A stretch of 64,000 nt of DNA from Treponema sp. (lineage in GTDB: Bacteria; Spirochaetota; Spirochaetia; Treponematales; Treponemataceae): contig JAGBXW010000104.1 of assembly GCA_017629095.1 (NCBI GenBank), positions 1-64,000 on the forward strand, written 5' to 3'. The first letter of the stretch is position 1, and each line of letters starts with the position of its first letter. A program made the translations under genes and the position numbers. Of the stretch, positions 27,449-36,202 are shown piece by piece. The notes below the pieces were generated by a model, which was given only the letters and a program-made list of their open reading frames with translations, was not told where the DNA came from and did not search any database.

Positions 27449-27761
27449 GATTCAAGAAAAAAAAGGTGCAAACTACAACTTGTTGGAATTATTCGGTGTG
27501 TTGGATTCCTATAATTTTACAGAGCTTCAGCAAAAGGCCTTTGCTCTTGTAAAAGAAAATAACTTGGTTCTTGATTTGTCCAATCTCACTTCCATGGATT
27601 CTTCAGGATTAAGTGCAATTTTAGGGTCCAGTACCTTGGGATTGGAATTTGGAAAGATGCTGTATATTATGAATCCTTCCAGTGAGGCACGAAGGGCTTT
27701 GGAATCTACAGGTTTTATGGATATGTTCAATATTATTTTCAGTGTAACGGAGGTTGTTTAG
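27435..27761 (+). CDS. STAS-domain anti-sigma factor antagonist
   Basis: A 108-residue single STAS domain: LLELFGVLDSYNFTELQQKAF, LVLDLSNLTSMDSSGLSAILGS with the phosphorylatable Ser in MDSSG (~residues 54-58), and a C-terminal helix. In partner-switch systems, PP2C phosphatases such as the two upstream gene products activate this protein by removing phosphate. No HATPase anti-sigma kinase is encoded nearby. It overlaps the preceding gene by 14 bp and abuts the next. Confidence 0.9.
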   Translation: MEQLKIQEKKGANYNLLELFGVLDSYNFTELQQKAFALVKENNLVLDLSNLTSMDSSGLSAILGSSTLGLEFGKMLYIMNPSSEARRALESTGFMDMFNIIFSVTEVV

Positions 27762-28601
27762 TTGAACAAGCTGATGTGTATTATTTTGGTGGCAGTGTTC
27801 TGTGTTAGTTCTGGGGCATGCCAACGGGGAAAACCCATTACAGAAAAAAATGCAAGTCAAGATGTAAATAGGGGTACTTATGAGGGGCAAGTGAAGGAGC
27901 AAATGACTTCTGAAATAGAAAAATTGCAGCGCGTATTTGACTCTTTATCCCAGCGGACTCGTGATGGCATTGTAAACGGAGATGCTCAGGAATTTTTGGC
28001 AGACTTGCAGCAGGTGCTGGCAGCAGATACAGATGATTTATTGACCTTGGTGGACAAGAAGCATTATCTGGCAGCTGACTTTGTTCCTGCTGATATTGTA
28101 GCCTTAAGACCAAATGATTTTTATCTTTTGAATCGTAATGACCTTTCATTGCGCCAGCCCGTGGAGCAGGCATTGCGAAAAATGGCTTTGGCTGCAAAGA
28201 ATGAGGGACTTAACTTGGTGGTAAGTTCCACGTACCGTTCCTACGACTATCAAAAGAACTTGTATGAGCGAAATGTCCGCCAGTTGGGAAAGGCCGTGGC
28301 TGACCGTGAATCTGCTCCTCCAGGGGCAAGCCAGCATCAGCTGGGGGTGGCAGTGGACTTTGGATCCATTACCGATGAGTTTGCCCAGACAAAGCAGGGA
28401 CGGTGGCTTGCAGAAAATGCCGGGGATTACGGCTGGTCCTTGTCCTTTCCCGACGGCTACGAGGATGTAACAGGCTACCGCTGGGAATGCTGGCATTTTC
28501 GCTATCTAGGGATACCTGCGGTAGAATTCCAGAGAAAGTGGTTTTCTGACGTGCAGCAATTTATGCTGGAGTTTATCCACGCTTGGAAAACAGTTCAGTA
28601 A
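27762..28601 (+). CDS. VanY-type D-alanyl-D-alanine carboxypeptidase lipoprotein
   Basis: Predicted lipoprotein (signal peptide with SSGAC at ~ residues 16-20) with a C-terminal VanY/DacB-like zinc peptidase domain. It shows SSTYRSYDYQKNLYERNV, the metal motif SQHQLGVAVDF (His and Asp) and YRWECWHFRYLG (catalytic Glu and zinc His). It should trim the terminal D-Ala of peptidoglycan stem peptides. The start is TTG at 27762, directly after the upstream stop, with GGAGG 8 nt before it. It appears to be the last gene of the partner-switch operon. Confidence 0.9.
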   Translation: MNKLMCIILVAVFCVSSGACQRGKPITEKNASQDVNRGTYEGQVKEQMTSEIEKLQRVFDSLSQRTRDGIVNGDAQEFLADLQQVLAADTDDLLTLVDKKHYLAADFVPADIVALRPNDFYLLNRNDLSLRQPVEQALRKMALAAKNEGLNLVVSSTYRSYDYQKNLYERNVRQLGKAVADRESAPPGASQHQLGVAVDFGSITDEFAQTKQGRWLAENAGDYGWSLSFPDGYEDVTGYRWECWHFRYLGIPAVEFQRKWFSDVQQFMLEFIHAWKTVQ

Positions 28602-28611
28602 TAGTAATGAT

Positions 28612-28655
28612 AGCCAGCTTTTGAAGGATTTCTTTCAGAAGTTGGCTTTTTTTTT
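28612..28655 (+). terminator. Intrinsic terminator after the VanY gene
   Basis: Stem AGCCAGCTTTTGAA/TTCAGAAGTTGGCT (two G-U pairs) followed by nine T residues. Confidence 0.88.
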
Positions 28656-28690
28656 GCAACAAAAAGTTTAGATTTTGGATACTGAGGATT

Positions 28691-29668
28691 TTATAAGTCT
28701 GCTTCGGAAAGACCAAATTGCTCCTGCCGGTGGTGATCTCCGTGGCCTTCTGGCTCCATGTGAACCACAATGTCGTACACATCGGGAATGGCGTTTCGTA
28801 CAGCTGCTTCCACCTGCTCTGCCAATTCGTGGGCATCGTGGAGGGTAATGTCGGGGTCCACCTCAATGTCCATATCAATGTCCCAGTGGGCAGCTATCTT
28901 TCTGATTCGCACCCGATGGGGATTGGACACACCTTGCACCGTTTTTACTGCGGCAAAGAGCCGATGGTACAGCTCCTTGTCGTGGTTCCCATCCATGAGC
29001 TCTAGGTTCATCTGCATAAAGATGGAAATGGCATTTTTCAAAACCCACAGCCCCACTAAAAAGGCCACCAGTGGATCAAGGACTGGAAGGGACAAGAGCT
29101 GTGCACCAGCCAAACCCACCAGCACGGAAATGGAGATGATGCTGTCGGTGGCCATGTTTTTGGCGTTGGCTAAAACCATGATGCTGCCAGATTTTTTTCC
29201 CAGATGATACTGAGACCAAGCCAGGAGCAATTTTCCTGCGATAGAAATAAGGGTAACAACTAAAACAGAGGTTCCTGTGGAAAGGAGCTTGGGTTCGTCT
29301 GCTGCTGGGACAGTATGGGTAATGTAGTGAAAAAGTTGGATGCCAGAAGAAAGGCAAAGCTGCATTCCAGCATAAAAGATAATGAAGGCCACCACCATGG
29401 TGGCAGTAGTTTCTGCACGGCCGTGACCCCAGGGATGGTTTTCATCTGAGGGCCGATGGATAATCCTGCTGATAATCAAGGTCATACAGGCAATGCTCAC
29501 GTCGGTGGCAGAATCAAGGCCGTCACCAAGGACTGCGAGACTGCCGGCTGCAATTCCTGTAGTTACCTTGATGAGGGCCAATGAAAGATTGCCCAAAAGG
29601 GCAATCCAGCCAGCCAGAGAAATGAGTTTCATACGGGATGTATCTGAAATATTCTGTGGCTGGCTCAT
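28691..29668 (-). CDS. Cation diffusion facilitator family transporter
   Basis: A second CDF transporter, 325 aa. It has six membrane helices with LAVLGDGLDSATDVS (metal-site Asp pair) in helix 2, HPWGHGRAETTATM between helices, and ATDSIISISVL in helix 5. The cytoplasmic domain includes RIRKIAAHWDIDMDIEVDPDITLHDAHELAEQVE and a His-rich end (EGHGDHHRQEQ). The GHGRAE signature suggests the Fe/Mn-like or general CDF branch; metal preference is not certain. It starts 3 bp after the leuS stop, in the same direction, so probably cotranscribed. Confidence 0.92.
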   Translation of the reverse strand: MSQPQNISDTSRMKLISLAGWIALLGNLSLALIKVTTGIAAGSLAVLGDGLDSATDVSIACMTLIISRIIHRPSDENHPWGHGRAETTATMVVAFIIFYAGMQLCLSSGIQLFHYITHTVPAADEPKLLSTGTSVLVVTLISIAGKLLLAWSQYHLGKKSGSIMVLANAKNMATDSIISISVLVGLAGAQLLSLPVLDPLVAFLVGLWVLKNAISIFMQMNLELMDGNHDKELYHRLFAAVKTVQGVSNPHRVRIRKIAAHWDIDMDIEVDPDITLHDAHELAEQVEAAVRNAIPDVYDIVVHMEPEGHGDHHRQEQFGLSEADL

Positions 29669-29671
29669 GGA

Positions 29672-32335
29672 TTATTTGATTACAATGTTTACAAGTTTGT
29701 TGGGCACAACGATAACCTTCACCGGTGTCTTGCCTTCCATAAAGCGGATAACAGACTCACAGGAAAGGGCCTGCTTTTCCAGTTCAGCCTTGTCTGTGTT
29801 CATGGCAGCCTGGAAATCAGCTCGTTTTTTGCCGTTAATCTGCACAACGATGGTACAGCTATCGTCCTGACAAAGCTCCTCTTTGTAGGTGGGCCAGCTT
29901 TCGTAGGCGATGGTGTTTGTGTTCCCCAGCTTTTCCCACAATTCCTCTCCCAAGTGGGGAGCGTAGGGGGAAAGGAGCTTTACAAAGCCACTCCACAAGG
30001 TCTTGGGAATGGACTCCATTTTGGAAGCATCGTTGATGAAAATCATCATCTGGCTAATAGCGGTGTTGAAATTCAAGGTATCTGTGTCCTGGCTTACCTT
30101 CTTTACGGTCTTGTGGTAGAGCTTTCTCAAGTCAGCCAGCTTTCCTTCCAGCTTGCCTTCCATATCCTCGTCGGTCATGGGTTTTTCTGACACAGCCCAA
30201 ATCTTTTCCAAGAAGCGATGGACACCGATAAGTCCGTTAGTGTTCCAGGGCTTGGAAACCTCCAGTGGTCCCATAAACATTTCGTACATGCGGACAGAAT
30301 CGGCACCATAGTCACGGATTACATCGTCTGGATTGATAACGTTTTTCAGGGACTTGGACATTTTGGCAATAACTCGCTCCAGCTTTTCTCCTGTTTCCTT
30401 TTCGATAAATACATCGGGAGAAGTTTCTTCTACTGCGTCGGTGGGAACAAGGGTTTTATTCTTTCGCTGGAAGGCAAAGGAGGTAATCATTCCCTGGTTA
30501 ACCAGCCGCTGGAAGGGCTCCTTGGTGTTTACCAATCCCAAGTCGAACAAGACTTTGTGCCAGAATCGGGCATACAGCAGGTGGAGTACGGCATGCTCGG
30601 CACCACCAACGTACAGGTCTACGGGCATCCAGTAATCTACCACCTCTTTTGAAGCGAATTCCTTATCATTGTGGGGATCAAGATAGCGAAGATAGTACCA
30701 GCAAGAACCAGCCCACTGAGGCATGGTGTTTGTTTCTCGTCGAGCTGGGCCACCGCATTCAGGACAGGTACAGTTTACCCAGTCGGTAATGCCTGCCAAG
30801 GGGCTTTCTCCCGTTCCTGTAGGCTGGTAGGTCTTTACCTCTGGCAACTTGAGGGGGAGCTGGTCTTCCTTGAGGGGAATGCAACCGCATTTTTCGCAGT
30901 GTACCAGTGGAATAGGTTCACCCCAGTAACGCTGACGGCTGAAGACCCAGTCACGGAGCTTGTAGTTTACGGCCTTCTTTCCAATTCCCTGCTGGTTGAG
31001 CCAGTCAATCATAGCGGGGATAGTTTTTGCGGTGGCCATACCAGTAAAGTTACCACTGTTGATGGTATATCCATCGGCAGCAGTACATTGGGCTGCCACG
31101 TTGAAAACTTCTGGGTGGGCCTGTACCAGTGCCTGATAGGCATCATTATCCTTTGCTGCCTCCAAAAGCTTTGCTACACCAGCTTCCAGATTTCCTTCGG
31201 CCAAGGAGGCAATTTCTTCCTTGGAGGCAACAACCTTCAAAATAGGCAGGTTGAATTCCTTGGCAAAGTCCCAGTCACGGTCGTCGTGGGCAGGAACAGC
31301 CATGATGGCACCAGTTCCGTAGGATACCAGAATGTAGTCTGAAATCCAGATGGGAATCTTTGCACCATTTACTGGGTTAATGGCATAGGAACCAGTGAAC
31401 ACACCAGTTTTTTCCTTGGCCAAGTCGGTTCGTTCCAGATCACTTTTCTTTGCAGCTGCTTCTACATAGGCTTCTACTGCGGCCTTTTGCTCCGCTGTGG
31501 TGAGACTGGGAACTAGCTTGTGTTCAGGAGCCACAACCATGTAGGTGGCACCGTAGAGGGTGTCGGCTCTGGTGGTGTAAATTAAAAGCTCTTGGTCACT
31601 GGGATTTCCCTCTGCATCTGCAATCTTAAAGGAAACCTCGCCACCCTCACTCTTTCCAATCCAGTTCCGCTGCATGAGCTTTACGGATTCAGGCCAATCT
31701 AAGCCCTCTAAATCCTCCAACAACCGCTCAGCATAGGCTGTAATTTTGAGAATCCACTGACGGATAGTTTTTCTGGTAACGGTGGTTCCACAGCGGTCAC
31801 AGCAACCATCCTTTACTTCTTCGTTAGCAAGGCCAGTAAGACAGCTGGGACACCAGTTAATGGGTGTTTCTGCCTCGTAGGCAAGCCCCTTCTTGTACAA
31901 CTGCAAGAAGATCCACTGAGTCCAGTGATAGTAGTCTGGAGTACAGGTGGAAACGCAGCGGTCCCAGTCATAGGAAAAGCCTAAAGCCTTGATTTGCTGG
32001 GTAAAATGGTCAATATTTGCGTTGGTAGTGGTGGCAGGGTGGGTTCCCGTCTTGATGGCATAGTTCTCGGCAGGAAGGCCAAAGGCATCATATCCCATGG
32101 GATGAAGCACATTGTAGCCATTCATTCGCAGGTAGCGGCAATAAATGTCTGTGGCGGTGTAGCCTTCAGGATGTCCTACGTGAAGGCCCTGGGCGGAAGG
32201 ATAGGGGAACATATCCAGTACATAGCGTCGCTTGGCGGGTTCAAATTTTGTGTCTTCAGTTACCTTAAAGGTCTTGTTCTTTTCCCAATAGGCCTGCCAC
32301 TTGGGCTCTATGGATTCAAAGGGATATTTTGCCAT
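29672..32335 (-). CDS. leuS: Leucyl-tRNA synthetase
   Basis: Class I synthetase of 887 aa. The HIGH motif is within [21 protein letters not shown] (~42-62). There is a zinc-like [13 protein letters not shown], a CP1 editing domain with [19 protein letters not shown] and the conserved [12 protein letters not shown], a second [15 protein letters not shown], and the KMSKS loop in [16 protein letters not shown]. The anticodon-binding and C-terminal domains are complete. The start is supported by GAGG upstream. Confidence 0.97.
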   Translation of the reverse strand: MAKYPFESIEPKWQAYWEKNKTFKVTEDTKFEPAKRRYVLDMFPYPSAQGLHVGHPEGYTATDIYCRYLRMNGYNVLHPMGYDAFGLPAENYAIKTGTHPATTTNANIDHFTQQIKALGFSYDWDRCVSTCTPDYYHWTQWIFLQLYKKGLAYEAETPINWCPSCLTGLANEEVKDGCCDRCGTTVTRKTIRQWILKITAYAERLLEDLEGLDWPESVKLMQRNWIGKSEGGEVSFKIADAEGNPSDQELLIYTTRADTLYGATYMVVAPEHKLVPSLTTAEQKAAVEAYVEAAAKKSDLERTDLAKEKTGVFTGSYAINPVNGAKIPIWISDYILVSYGTGAIMAVPAHDDRDWDFAKEFNLPILKVVASKEEIASLAEGNLEAGVAKLLEAAKDNDAYQALVQAHPEVFNVAAQCTAADGYTINSGNFTGMATAKTIPAMIDWLNQQGIGKKAVNYKLRDWVFSRQRYWGEPIPLVHCEKCGCIPLKEDQLPLKLPEVKTYQPTGTGESPLAGITDWVNCTCPECGGPARRETNTMPQWAGSCWYYLRYLDPHNDKEFASKEVVDYWMPVDLYVGGAEHAVLHLLYARFWHKVLFDLGLVNTKEPFQRLVNQGMITSFAFQRKNKTLVPTDAVEETSPDVFIEKETGEKLERVIAKMSKSLKNVINPDDVIRDYGADSVRMYEMFMGPLEVSKPWNTNGLIGVHRFLEKIWAVSEKPMTDEDMEGKLEGKLADLRKLYHKTVKKVSQDTDTLNFNTAISQMMIFINDASKMESIPKTLWSGFVKLLSPYAPHLGEELWEKLGNTNTIAYESWPTYKEELCQDDSCTIVVQINGKKRADFQAAMNTDKAELEKQALSCESVIRFMEGKTPVKVIVVPNKLVNIVIK

Positions 32336-32427
32336 GATTTTCCTCTAAAACAGATGTGATCTTGACTTTTGTAAAAGTCTCTATTGTGGCAGTATACCAT
32401 GAAGAAGGGGATTTCTCAAGGGTGGGG

Positions 32428-32835
32428 CTAGACCTTGGGCTGTACCAGCATAAAGATAAAGGTTCCTGTGGCAACCACCTTGTGGGCTTGGTTTGTGAGT
32501 TCTACCTGCATGGTACAGATGGTACTTCCCAGCTTTTTGGGACTGGCTGTACAGTAAATGGCCTCTCCCGTTGCAGGCCGAAGGAATTCCAGGGTGCCAC
32601 TAACGGTAACACAGGGACCACCACAGCTAGTGGCAACGGCAGAACCTGCTACAGTATCTGCCAAGGTGTACAGACAACCACCGTGAACCGTGCCGTGGGG
32701 ATTGAGACTGGTGGAAGAGACTTCTAGCACTCCTTGAGCCTTGCCATCACCGACGGAAGTGACGGTCATACCGTTATGACTATTGAAAAGATTGGGATTA
32801 TTAACTCGCTCAAGCACCTGGGCTTCTCTGTTCAT
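32428..32835 (-). CDS. PaaI-type hotdog thioesterase
   Basis: A 135-residue single hotdog fold. The active-site loop is NPHGTVHGGCLYTLADTVAGSA (HGG-x4-LAD), as in PaaI/YbgC-like acyl-CoA thioesterases. The start at 32835 has AGGAG 7 nt upstream; the longer in-frame form from 32868 lacks a good site. Substrate unknown. It lies alone upstream of leuS in the same direction. Confidence 0.9.
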   Translation of the reverse strand: MNREAQVLERVNNPNLFNSHNGMTVTSVGDGKAQGVLEVSSTSLNPHGTVHGGCLYTLADTVAGSAVATSCGGPCVTVSGTLEFLRPATGEAIYCTASPKKLGSTICTMQVELTNQAHKVVATGTFIFMLVQPKV

Positions 32836-32911
32836 GGCAGCTCTCCTTGTAGGAAAAGAGGGTATCACCTTTTGGGGTAAAAGGCAAGGTGGGGAGGGGG
32901 ATGGATTGAAT

Positions 32912-32953
32912 CCCCAGTTCCGGCTTATGCTGAAACTGGGGCATTGTTATTTT
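32912..32953. other. Strong hairpin between the HU-like and thioesterase genes
   Basis: CCCCAGTT/AACTGGGG (32912-32919 with 32934-32941), with CATTGTTATTTTTT on the plus-strand side. Both adjacent genes are on the minus strand, where the T-run is on the wrong side for a classic terminator. It may stop antisense transcription or stabilise the mRNA 3' end. Confidence 0.5.
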
Positions 32954-33724
32954 TTAATTGATGGTGATTGTTTTGTCAAAGACGAGCTTGCGGACAGTTT
33001 TATTCACTGTTTTTCCTCGGCCAGAGGCTGTCTTGATGACTAGGCTGTAGCTGGTGTCTGGACTTAAAGATGCTGGAAGAATGAACTCTAAGAAGGTGGA
33101 AGTGTTCTTGAAAAAGGCTGCATCTTCTACTCGGATCCAGTCTGCTTCTGTTTCGTCAATCAAACCCTGGTCATTTTGTGGGGCAAAGTACAGGCCTGTT
33201 TCACTTGTATCCCCTGCAATTTTGAGTCTTCTGCCGGTAATTCGCACAGGCTTTGAGAGGCTCAATGAAAAATCAGACTTGTGAGTGGAAAGGTCTTCTA
33301 TCAGGTTAATGACAGGATGGGTTTCTGCCAACTGAGACATGGAGACTGTGGCCTTGCTTACGGCTTCTAATGAAACTTGTGCGGGGGTGAATCCCAAGGT
33401 GAGGGGAGGAATCTCTGTAGGGCTAGGGTTGTTGGAATTGATACTCCCTTGGGAACAAGGATACAAGGTTCCTAGTTCAAAAAGGTTTACTGCAGCTCCC
33501 TGTTGCAACAGGTCCAGAATTGCATCCTTGAACAGCATTTGAGCTGCCACCAAGGAGGCTTTATCAAAAAGGTTTGATTTTTCACAGACAAGGGCAATTA
33601 CATTGTCCATACCAGCTGTGGTTCGCTGAACTCGGGCGTGGTTTGTGTCGTCTTTCTTAAAGTAATTTTTGTGGATGGTTACATTCACTGAACCATTCAA
33701 TTTCTCGATTGAATTCGTATTCAT
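32954..33724 (-). CDS. HU-like DNA-binding protein with C-terminal Ig-like domain (DUF4469 type)
   Basis: The N-terminal ~115 residues look like the divergent HU/IHF-like domain of this family (VNVTIHKNYFKKDDTNHARVQ; LVAAQMLFKDAILDLLQQGAAVNLFELGTLYP). The C-terminal ~100 residues are a beta-sandwich (VRITGRRLKIAGDTSETGLYF; FILPASLSPDTSYSLVIKTASGRGKT) as in DUF4469. Proteins of this kind are nucleoid-associated candidates; the function is unproven. The start at 33724 has GGAG about 8 nt upstream. The 244-bp upstream region is rich in hairpins. Confidence 0.8.
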   Translation of the reverse strand: MNTNSIEKLNGSVNVTIHKNYFKKDDTNHARVQRTTAGMDNVIALVCEKSNLFDKASLVAAQMLFKDAILDLLQQGAAVNLFELGTLYPCSQGSINSNNPSPTEIPPLTLGFTPAQVSLEAVSKATVSMSQLAETHPVINLIEDLSTHKSDFSLSLSKPVRITGRRLKIAGDTSETGLYFAPQNDQGLIDETEADWIRVEDAAFFKNTSTFLEFILPASLSPDTSYSLVIKTASGRGKTVNKTVRKLVFDKTITIN

Positions 33725-33734
33725 GGATATATCT

Positions 33735-33955
33735 CCTATTTCTATACACCAGAGTCTCTCTCCGGCAACGTACAAAGCAAATCATTGTTTGCTCCTTCGG
33801 GCTTCTTTACCCTATTAGATTTAAGGCTCCCTCCTTTTGGGGATGCCCTTTGCTTTCGGTAGCAGCATGAAGTTGTGTGTTCGACGAACGCCACCACCTC
33901 TTGCTTTTTGCTTTACTCGTAGTTGGTCACTCCATTCCGAATTTGAGAGTGACCT
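33735..33955 (-). ncRNA. Candidate structured 5' leader of the HU-like gene
   Basis: On the minus strand the leader contains, in order: GGTCACTC/GAGTGACC, GTTCGTCGAAC, AGCAAA/TTTGCT (loop CAATGA) and CCGGAG-AGAGA-CTCTGG, before the ribosome binding site. Blocks such as GCCCGAAGGAGCAAA look like RNA-element sequence, but I could not match it to a riboswitch class I know. There is no protein-coding signal in this stretch. Confidence 0.4.
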
Positions 33956-33968
33956 TATGTTTTATTTT

Positions 33969-34307
33969 TCATTCCTGCCCTCCTTGTGACAATATGCTGA
34001 TAAGTTCTAGTCGTTGCTCGTGAGTAAAGCTACCACTATGCTTTTTGAGCATATCCCTTGTTTCTTCAAAGGTTTGCTTTTTCTTTTCTGCAGTGGCAGA
34101 AGTAACTCCTGCTCCTAGCAAAAAACCTGCTGTAACCCCCAAGGCTCCTGCAATGAGTCCTAGGGTAGTGCTACGGGGAATTCGATCCCCCTTGATGTAG
34201 TGGGAGACTGCAGCCTCGGTAACGTCGGCCTTTTTGGCCAGTTCCTTTTGGCTCATGTTTTGTTCCTTGAGCATTCGTTCTAGTGTGTTTCCCAAGTTAT
34301 TGTTCAT
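33969..34307 (-). CDS. XRE-family transcriptional regulator
   Basis: A 112-residue protein with an N-terminal lambda-repressor-type helix-turn-helix (LERMLKEQNMSQKELAKKADVTEAAVSHYIKGDRIPR, ~residues 9-44). A short Gly/Ala-rich hydrophobic stretch (LGLIAGALGVTAGFLLGAGV) and a helical tail (FTHEQRLELISIL) follow. GGGAGA precedes the ATG. It is divergent from the cytosine methyltransferase across 298 bp that carry an AT-rich dyad and five palindromic 23-bp repeats. It likely controls itself and the restriction genes. Confidence 0.88.
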   Translation of the reverse strand: MNNNLGNTLERMLKEQNMSQKELAKKADVTEAAVSHYIKGDRIPRSTTLGLIAGALGVTAGFLLGAGVTSATAEKKKQTFEETRDMLKKHSGSFTHEQRLELISILSQGGQE

Positions 34308-34358
34308 CTTTGTCTCCCATACTATAATAGTAATAATAAATTATTTTATTGTCAATAA

Positions 34359-34392
34359 AAATGATAATTTATTTACAAAAAAATTATCATTT
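34359..34392. promoter_or_regulatory. AT-rich dyad near the XRE gene
   Basis: AAATGATAATTT (34359-34370) and AAATTATCATTT (34381-34392) form a 12-bp inverted repeat about 50-85 nt upstream of the XRE start. This is a typical place for autorepressor binding; the ligand is inferred. Confidence 0.45.
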
Positions 34393-34423
34393 ATTGATCT
34401 CCCTGCACAATAATTTCCACGCT

Positions 34424-34539
34424 CAATCTTACCATGTGTAAGAGTTCAATCTTACTATGTGTAAGATTCCAATCTTACCATGTGTAAGAGCTCAATCTTA
34501 CCATGTGTAAGATTGCACTAGTACAGTGTGTAAGATTGG
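34424..34539. repeat. Five tandem 23-bp palindromic repeats
   Basis: Units start at 34424, 34447, 34470, 34493 and 34516, exactly 23 bp apart. Each contains the dyad TCTTAC-N5-GTAAGA; the fifth is degenerate in its left arm. Two helical turns per unit would place bound dimers on one face of the DNA. The array lies between the divergent XRE and methyltransferase genes, about 30 bp upstream of the methyltransferase -35 box. There are no spacers, so this is not a CRISPR array. Confidence 0.85.
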
Positions 34540-34570
34540 TGGGTGTGGGAAAGGGAATGGGGGAAGGATA

Positions 34571-34599
34571 TTGAGCAAAGATAGATTGTCATGTATAAT
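34571..34599 (+). promoter_or_regulatory. Promoter of leaderless methyltransferase gene
   Basis: TTGAGC (34571-34576), 17-nt spacer, TATAAT (34594-34599). The first base of the ATG at 34606 is 7 nt after the -10, the expected transcription start. No ribosome binding site is seen. Confidence 0.55.
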
Positions 34600-34605
34600 T
34601 ATAAT

Positions 34606-35997
34606 ATGATGGGGGTTGTTCATAAAAACATAAAATATCTTGATTTATTCGCAGGTGCAGGAGGGCTTTCAGAGGGGTTTGTCCGTGAGGGTTATGAACC
34701 TATAGCCCATGTTGAGATAAGTGAAGCTGCTTGTTATACATTAAAAACTCGTGCTGGATTTCATTATTTAAGAAAGGTAAATAATTTACAGCCATATATT
34801 GATTATCTGTCAGGAAAGATTTCACGAGACGCATTTTATGGTTTTATACCACAATCTATTTTAGATTCTGTCGTTTGTAAAGAGATAAATGAAGATAATC
34901 TGGCATTTATTTTTGATAAGATTGATTCCCTAAAAGAGCAGTCTTCTGTAGATTTGATTATTGGTGGACCTCCATGCCAAGCATACTCACTTGTAGGTAG
35001 GGCACGGGATCCTAATGGGATGCTCAATGATAAGAGAAATTATTTATTTTTATTTTATGTCAAGTTTCTTGAAAAATATCAGCCGAAATATTTTGTTTTT
35101 GAAAACGTATTAGGCTTATTAAGTGCGAAAGATGAAAAAGGTCATCGATACCTTGATATGATGACAGATGCTTTTAATAAAGCAGGATATAAAATTGACT
35201 TTAAAGTTATGAATGCCAGAGATTATGGTGTTCTTCAAAATCGTAAGAGAATAATAATAGTTGGTAAAAGAACTAATGATGACAATTTTCATTTTCAATG
35301 GCCAGAGTATATACGGACTGATGCACAGGTAAATGCTATTTTTTCCGATTTACCGACTATTTTTGCTGGAGAAGGAAATATACATTATTGTGAGCTTTTA
35401 GATAATCCTCACCAGTGGCTTATTGAAAGTGGGGTGAGAAGCCTTCCGGGAATACCTGTTACTTATTACTGTAGTCGGACTCATAAGAAGCAGGATCTTG
35501 AAATCTACAAAATTGCAGTACAAAAATGGAATGAAAGTCATGAACGTTTAAAATATTCTGATTTACCAGATTATCTTAAGACTCATAAAAACCAAGATTC
35601 TTTTTTGGATAGATTTAAAGTTGTTGCTGCAGATGAAGATGCTTCTCAGACTGTAGTAGCTCATATAGCTAAAGACGGTCACTATTATATACATCTTATA
35701 GAATTGAAAAGACCAAATATAAAATTAACAGTTAAACAAATACAGCAAATAGCAGAATATGTTGAGTTTATTCAAAAAAAATGTCCTCAATCTGTAGATA
35801 AGGTGAAGGGATATCTGATATCCGATAACATGACATATGAACCTGGCGCAGAAATTGTTCGAGAGGCTTTAGAATCAAAGGATATTTTTGTAAAATCATA
35901 CTCTGATTTATTAGCAGAGGCTAGATTGTATAATAAAGAATTATACAATCATTACAAAAAAATAGAAGCCATGAAAAAGGAAAATAATCAAGGATAG
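34606..35997 (+). CDS. DNA (cytosine-5) methyltransferase with a replaced C-terminus
   Basis: C5-cytosine methyltransferase motifs are present in order: I (LDLFAGAGGLSEGF, ~12-25), IV with the catalytic Cys (GGPPCQAYS, ~120), VI (FENVLGL, ~165) and VIII (LQNRKRII, ~211), then a target-recognition-like region up to the familiar AHIAKDGHYYIH. The expected motifs IX-X (RSLT-type and GNAVPP-type) are missing. From about 35691 the frame continues into LIELKRPN-x-KLTVKQIQQIAEYVEFI and SYSDLLAEARLYNKEL, which resembles the C-terminus of a PD-(D/E)XK or GHKL-ATPase restriction protein. An in-frame deletion fusing two neighbouring genes is the best explanation, so catalysis is doubtful. Start at 34606 or 34609; an ATG at 34591 overlaps the -10 box. 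Confidence 0.85.
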   Translation: MMGVVHKNIKYLDLFAGAGGLSEGFVREGYEPIAHVEISEAACYTLKTRAGFHYLRKVNNLQPYIDYLSGKISRDAFYGFIPQSILDSVVCKEINEDNLAFIFDKIDSLKEQSSVDLIIGGPPCQAYSLVGRARDPNGMLNDKRNYLFLFYVKFLEKYQPKYFVFENVLGLLSAKDEKGHRYLDMMTDAFNKAGYKIDFKVMNARDYGVLQNRKRIIIVGKRTNDDNFHFQWPEYIRTDAQVNAIFSDLPTIFAGEGNIHYCELLDNPHQWLIESGVRSLPGIPVTYYCSRTHKKQDLEIYKIAVQKWNESHERLKYSDLPDYLKTHKNQDSFLDRFKVVAADEDASQTVVAHIAKDGHYYIHLIELKRPNIKLTVKQIQQIAEYVEFIQKKCPQSVDKVKGYLISDNMTYEPGAEIVREALESKDIFVKSYSDLLAEARLYNKELYNHYKKIEAMKKENNQG

Positions 35998-36001
35998 TAT
36001 T

Positions 36002-36139
36002 ATGAGTATTTTTCGACTAGGCGAACTTTTCTGTGGCCCCGGTGGCCTTGCACTTGGAGCGATTACAGCAACAATAGGTAATCCTGATTATAAGATTATC
36101 CACCAATGGGCGAATGATTATGATAAGGATATTTTCTGA
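36002..36139 (+). pseudogene. N-terminal stump of a second DNA cytosine methyltransferase
   Basis: A 45-codon frame begins MSIFRLGELFCGPGGLALGA, an unmistakable C5-methyltransferase motif I. It reaches HQWANDYDKD, the usual cofactor-binding strand 2, before a TGA. The remaining ~300 codons are absent. It starts 4 bp after the chimeric methyltransferase gene, as in a two-methyltransferase operon. From 36132 a +1 frame stays open and ends in TGA overlapping the next ATG at 36203, possibly a scrap of the lost gene. Confidence 0.8.
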
Positions 36140-36202
36140 ACATATTTCATATCAATTATTGAACCATGTCAGATTATTGAATTTATTTTATAGGGGTAAC
36201 TT

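Noticed and set aside
33735-33955. Glycine, lysine or c-di-GMP riboswitch before the HU-like gene
   Set aside because: Isolated words such as CCGAAGGAGCAA look similar, but the order of conserved blocks does not fit these classes.
34424-34539. CRISPR array
   Set aside because: The 23-bp units are directly contiguous, have no spacers and are internally palindromic; an operator array is a better fit.
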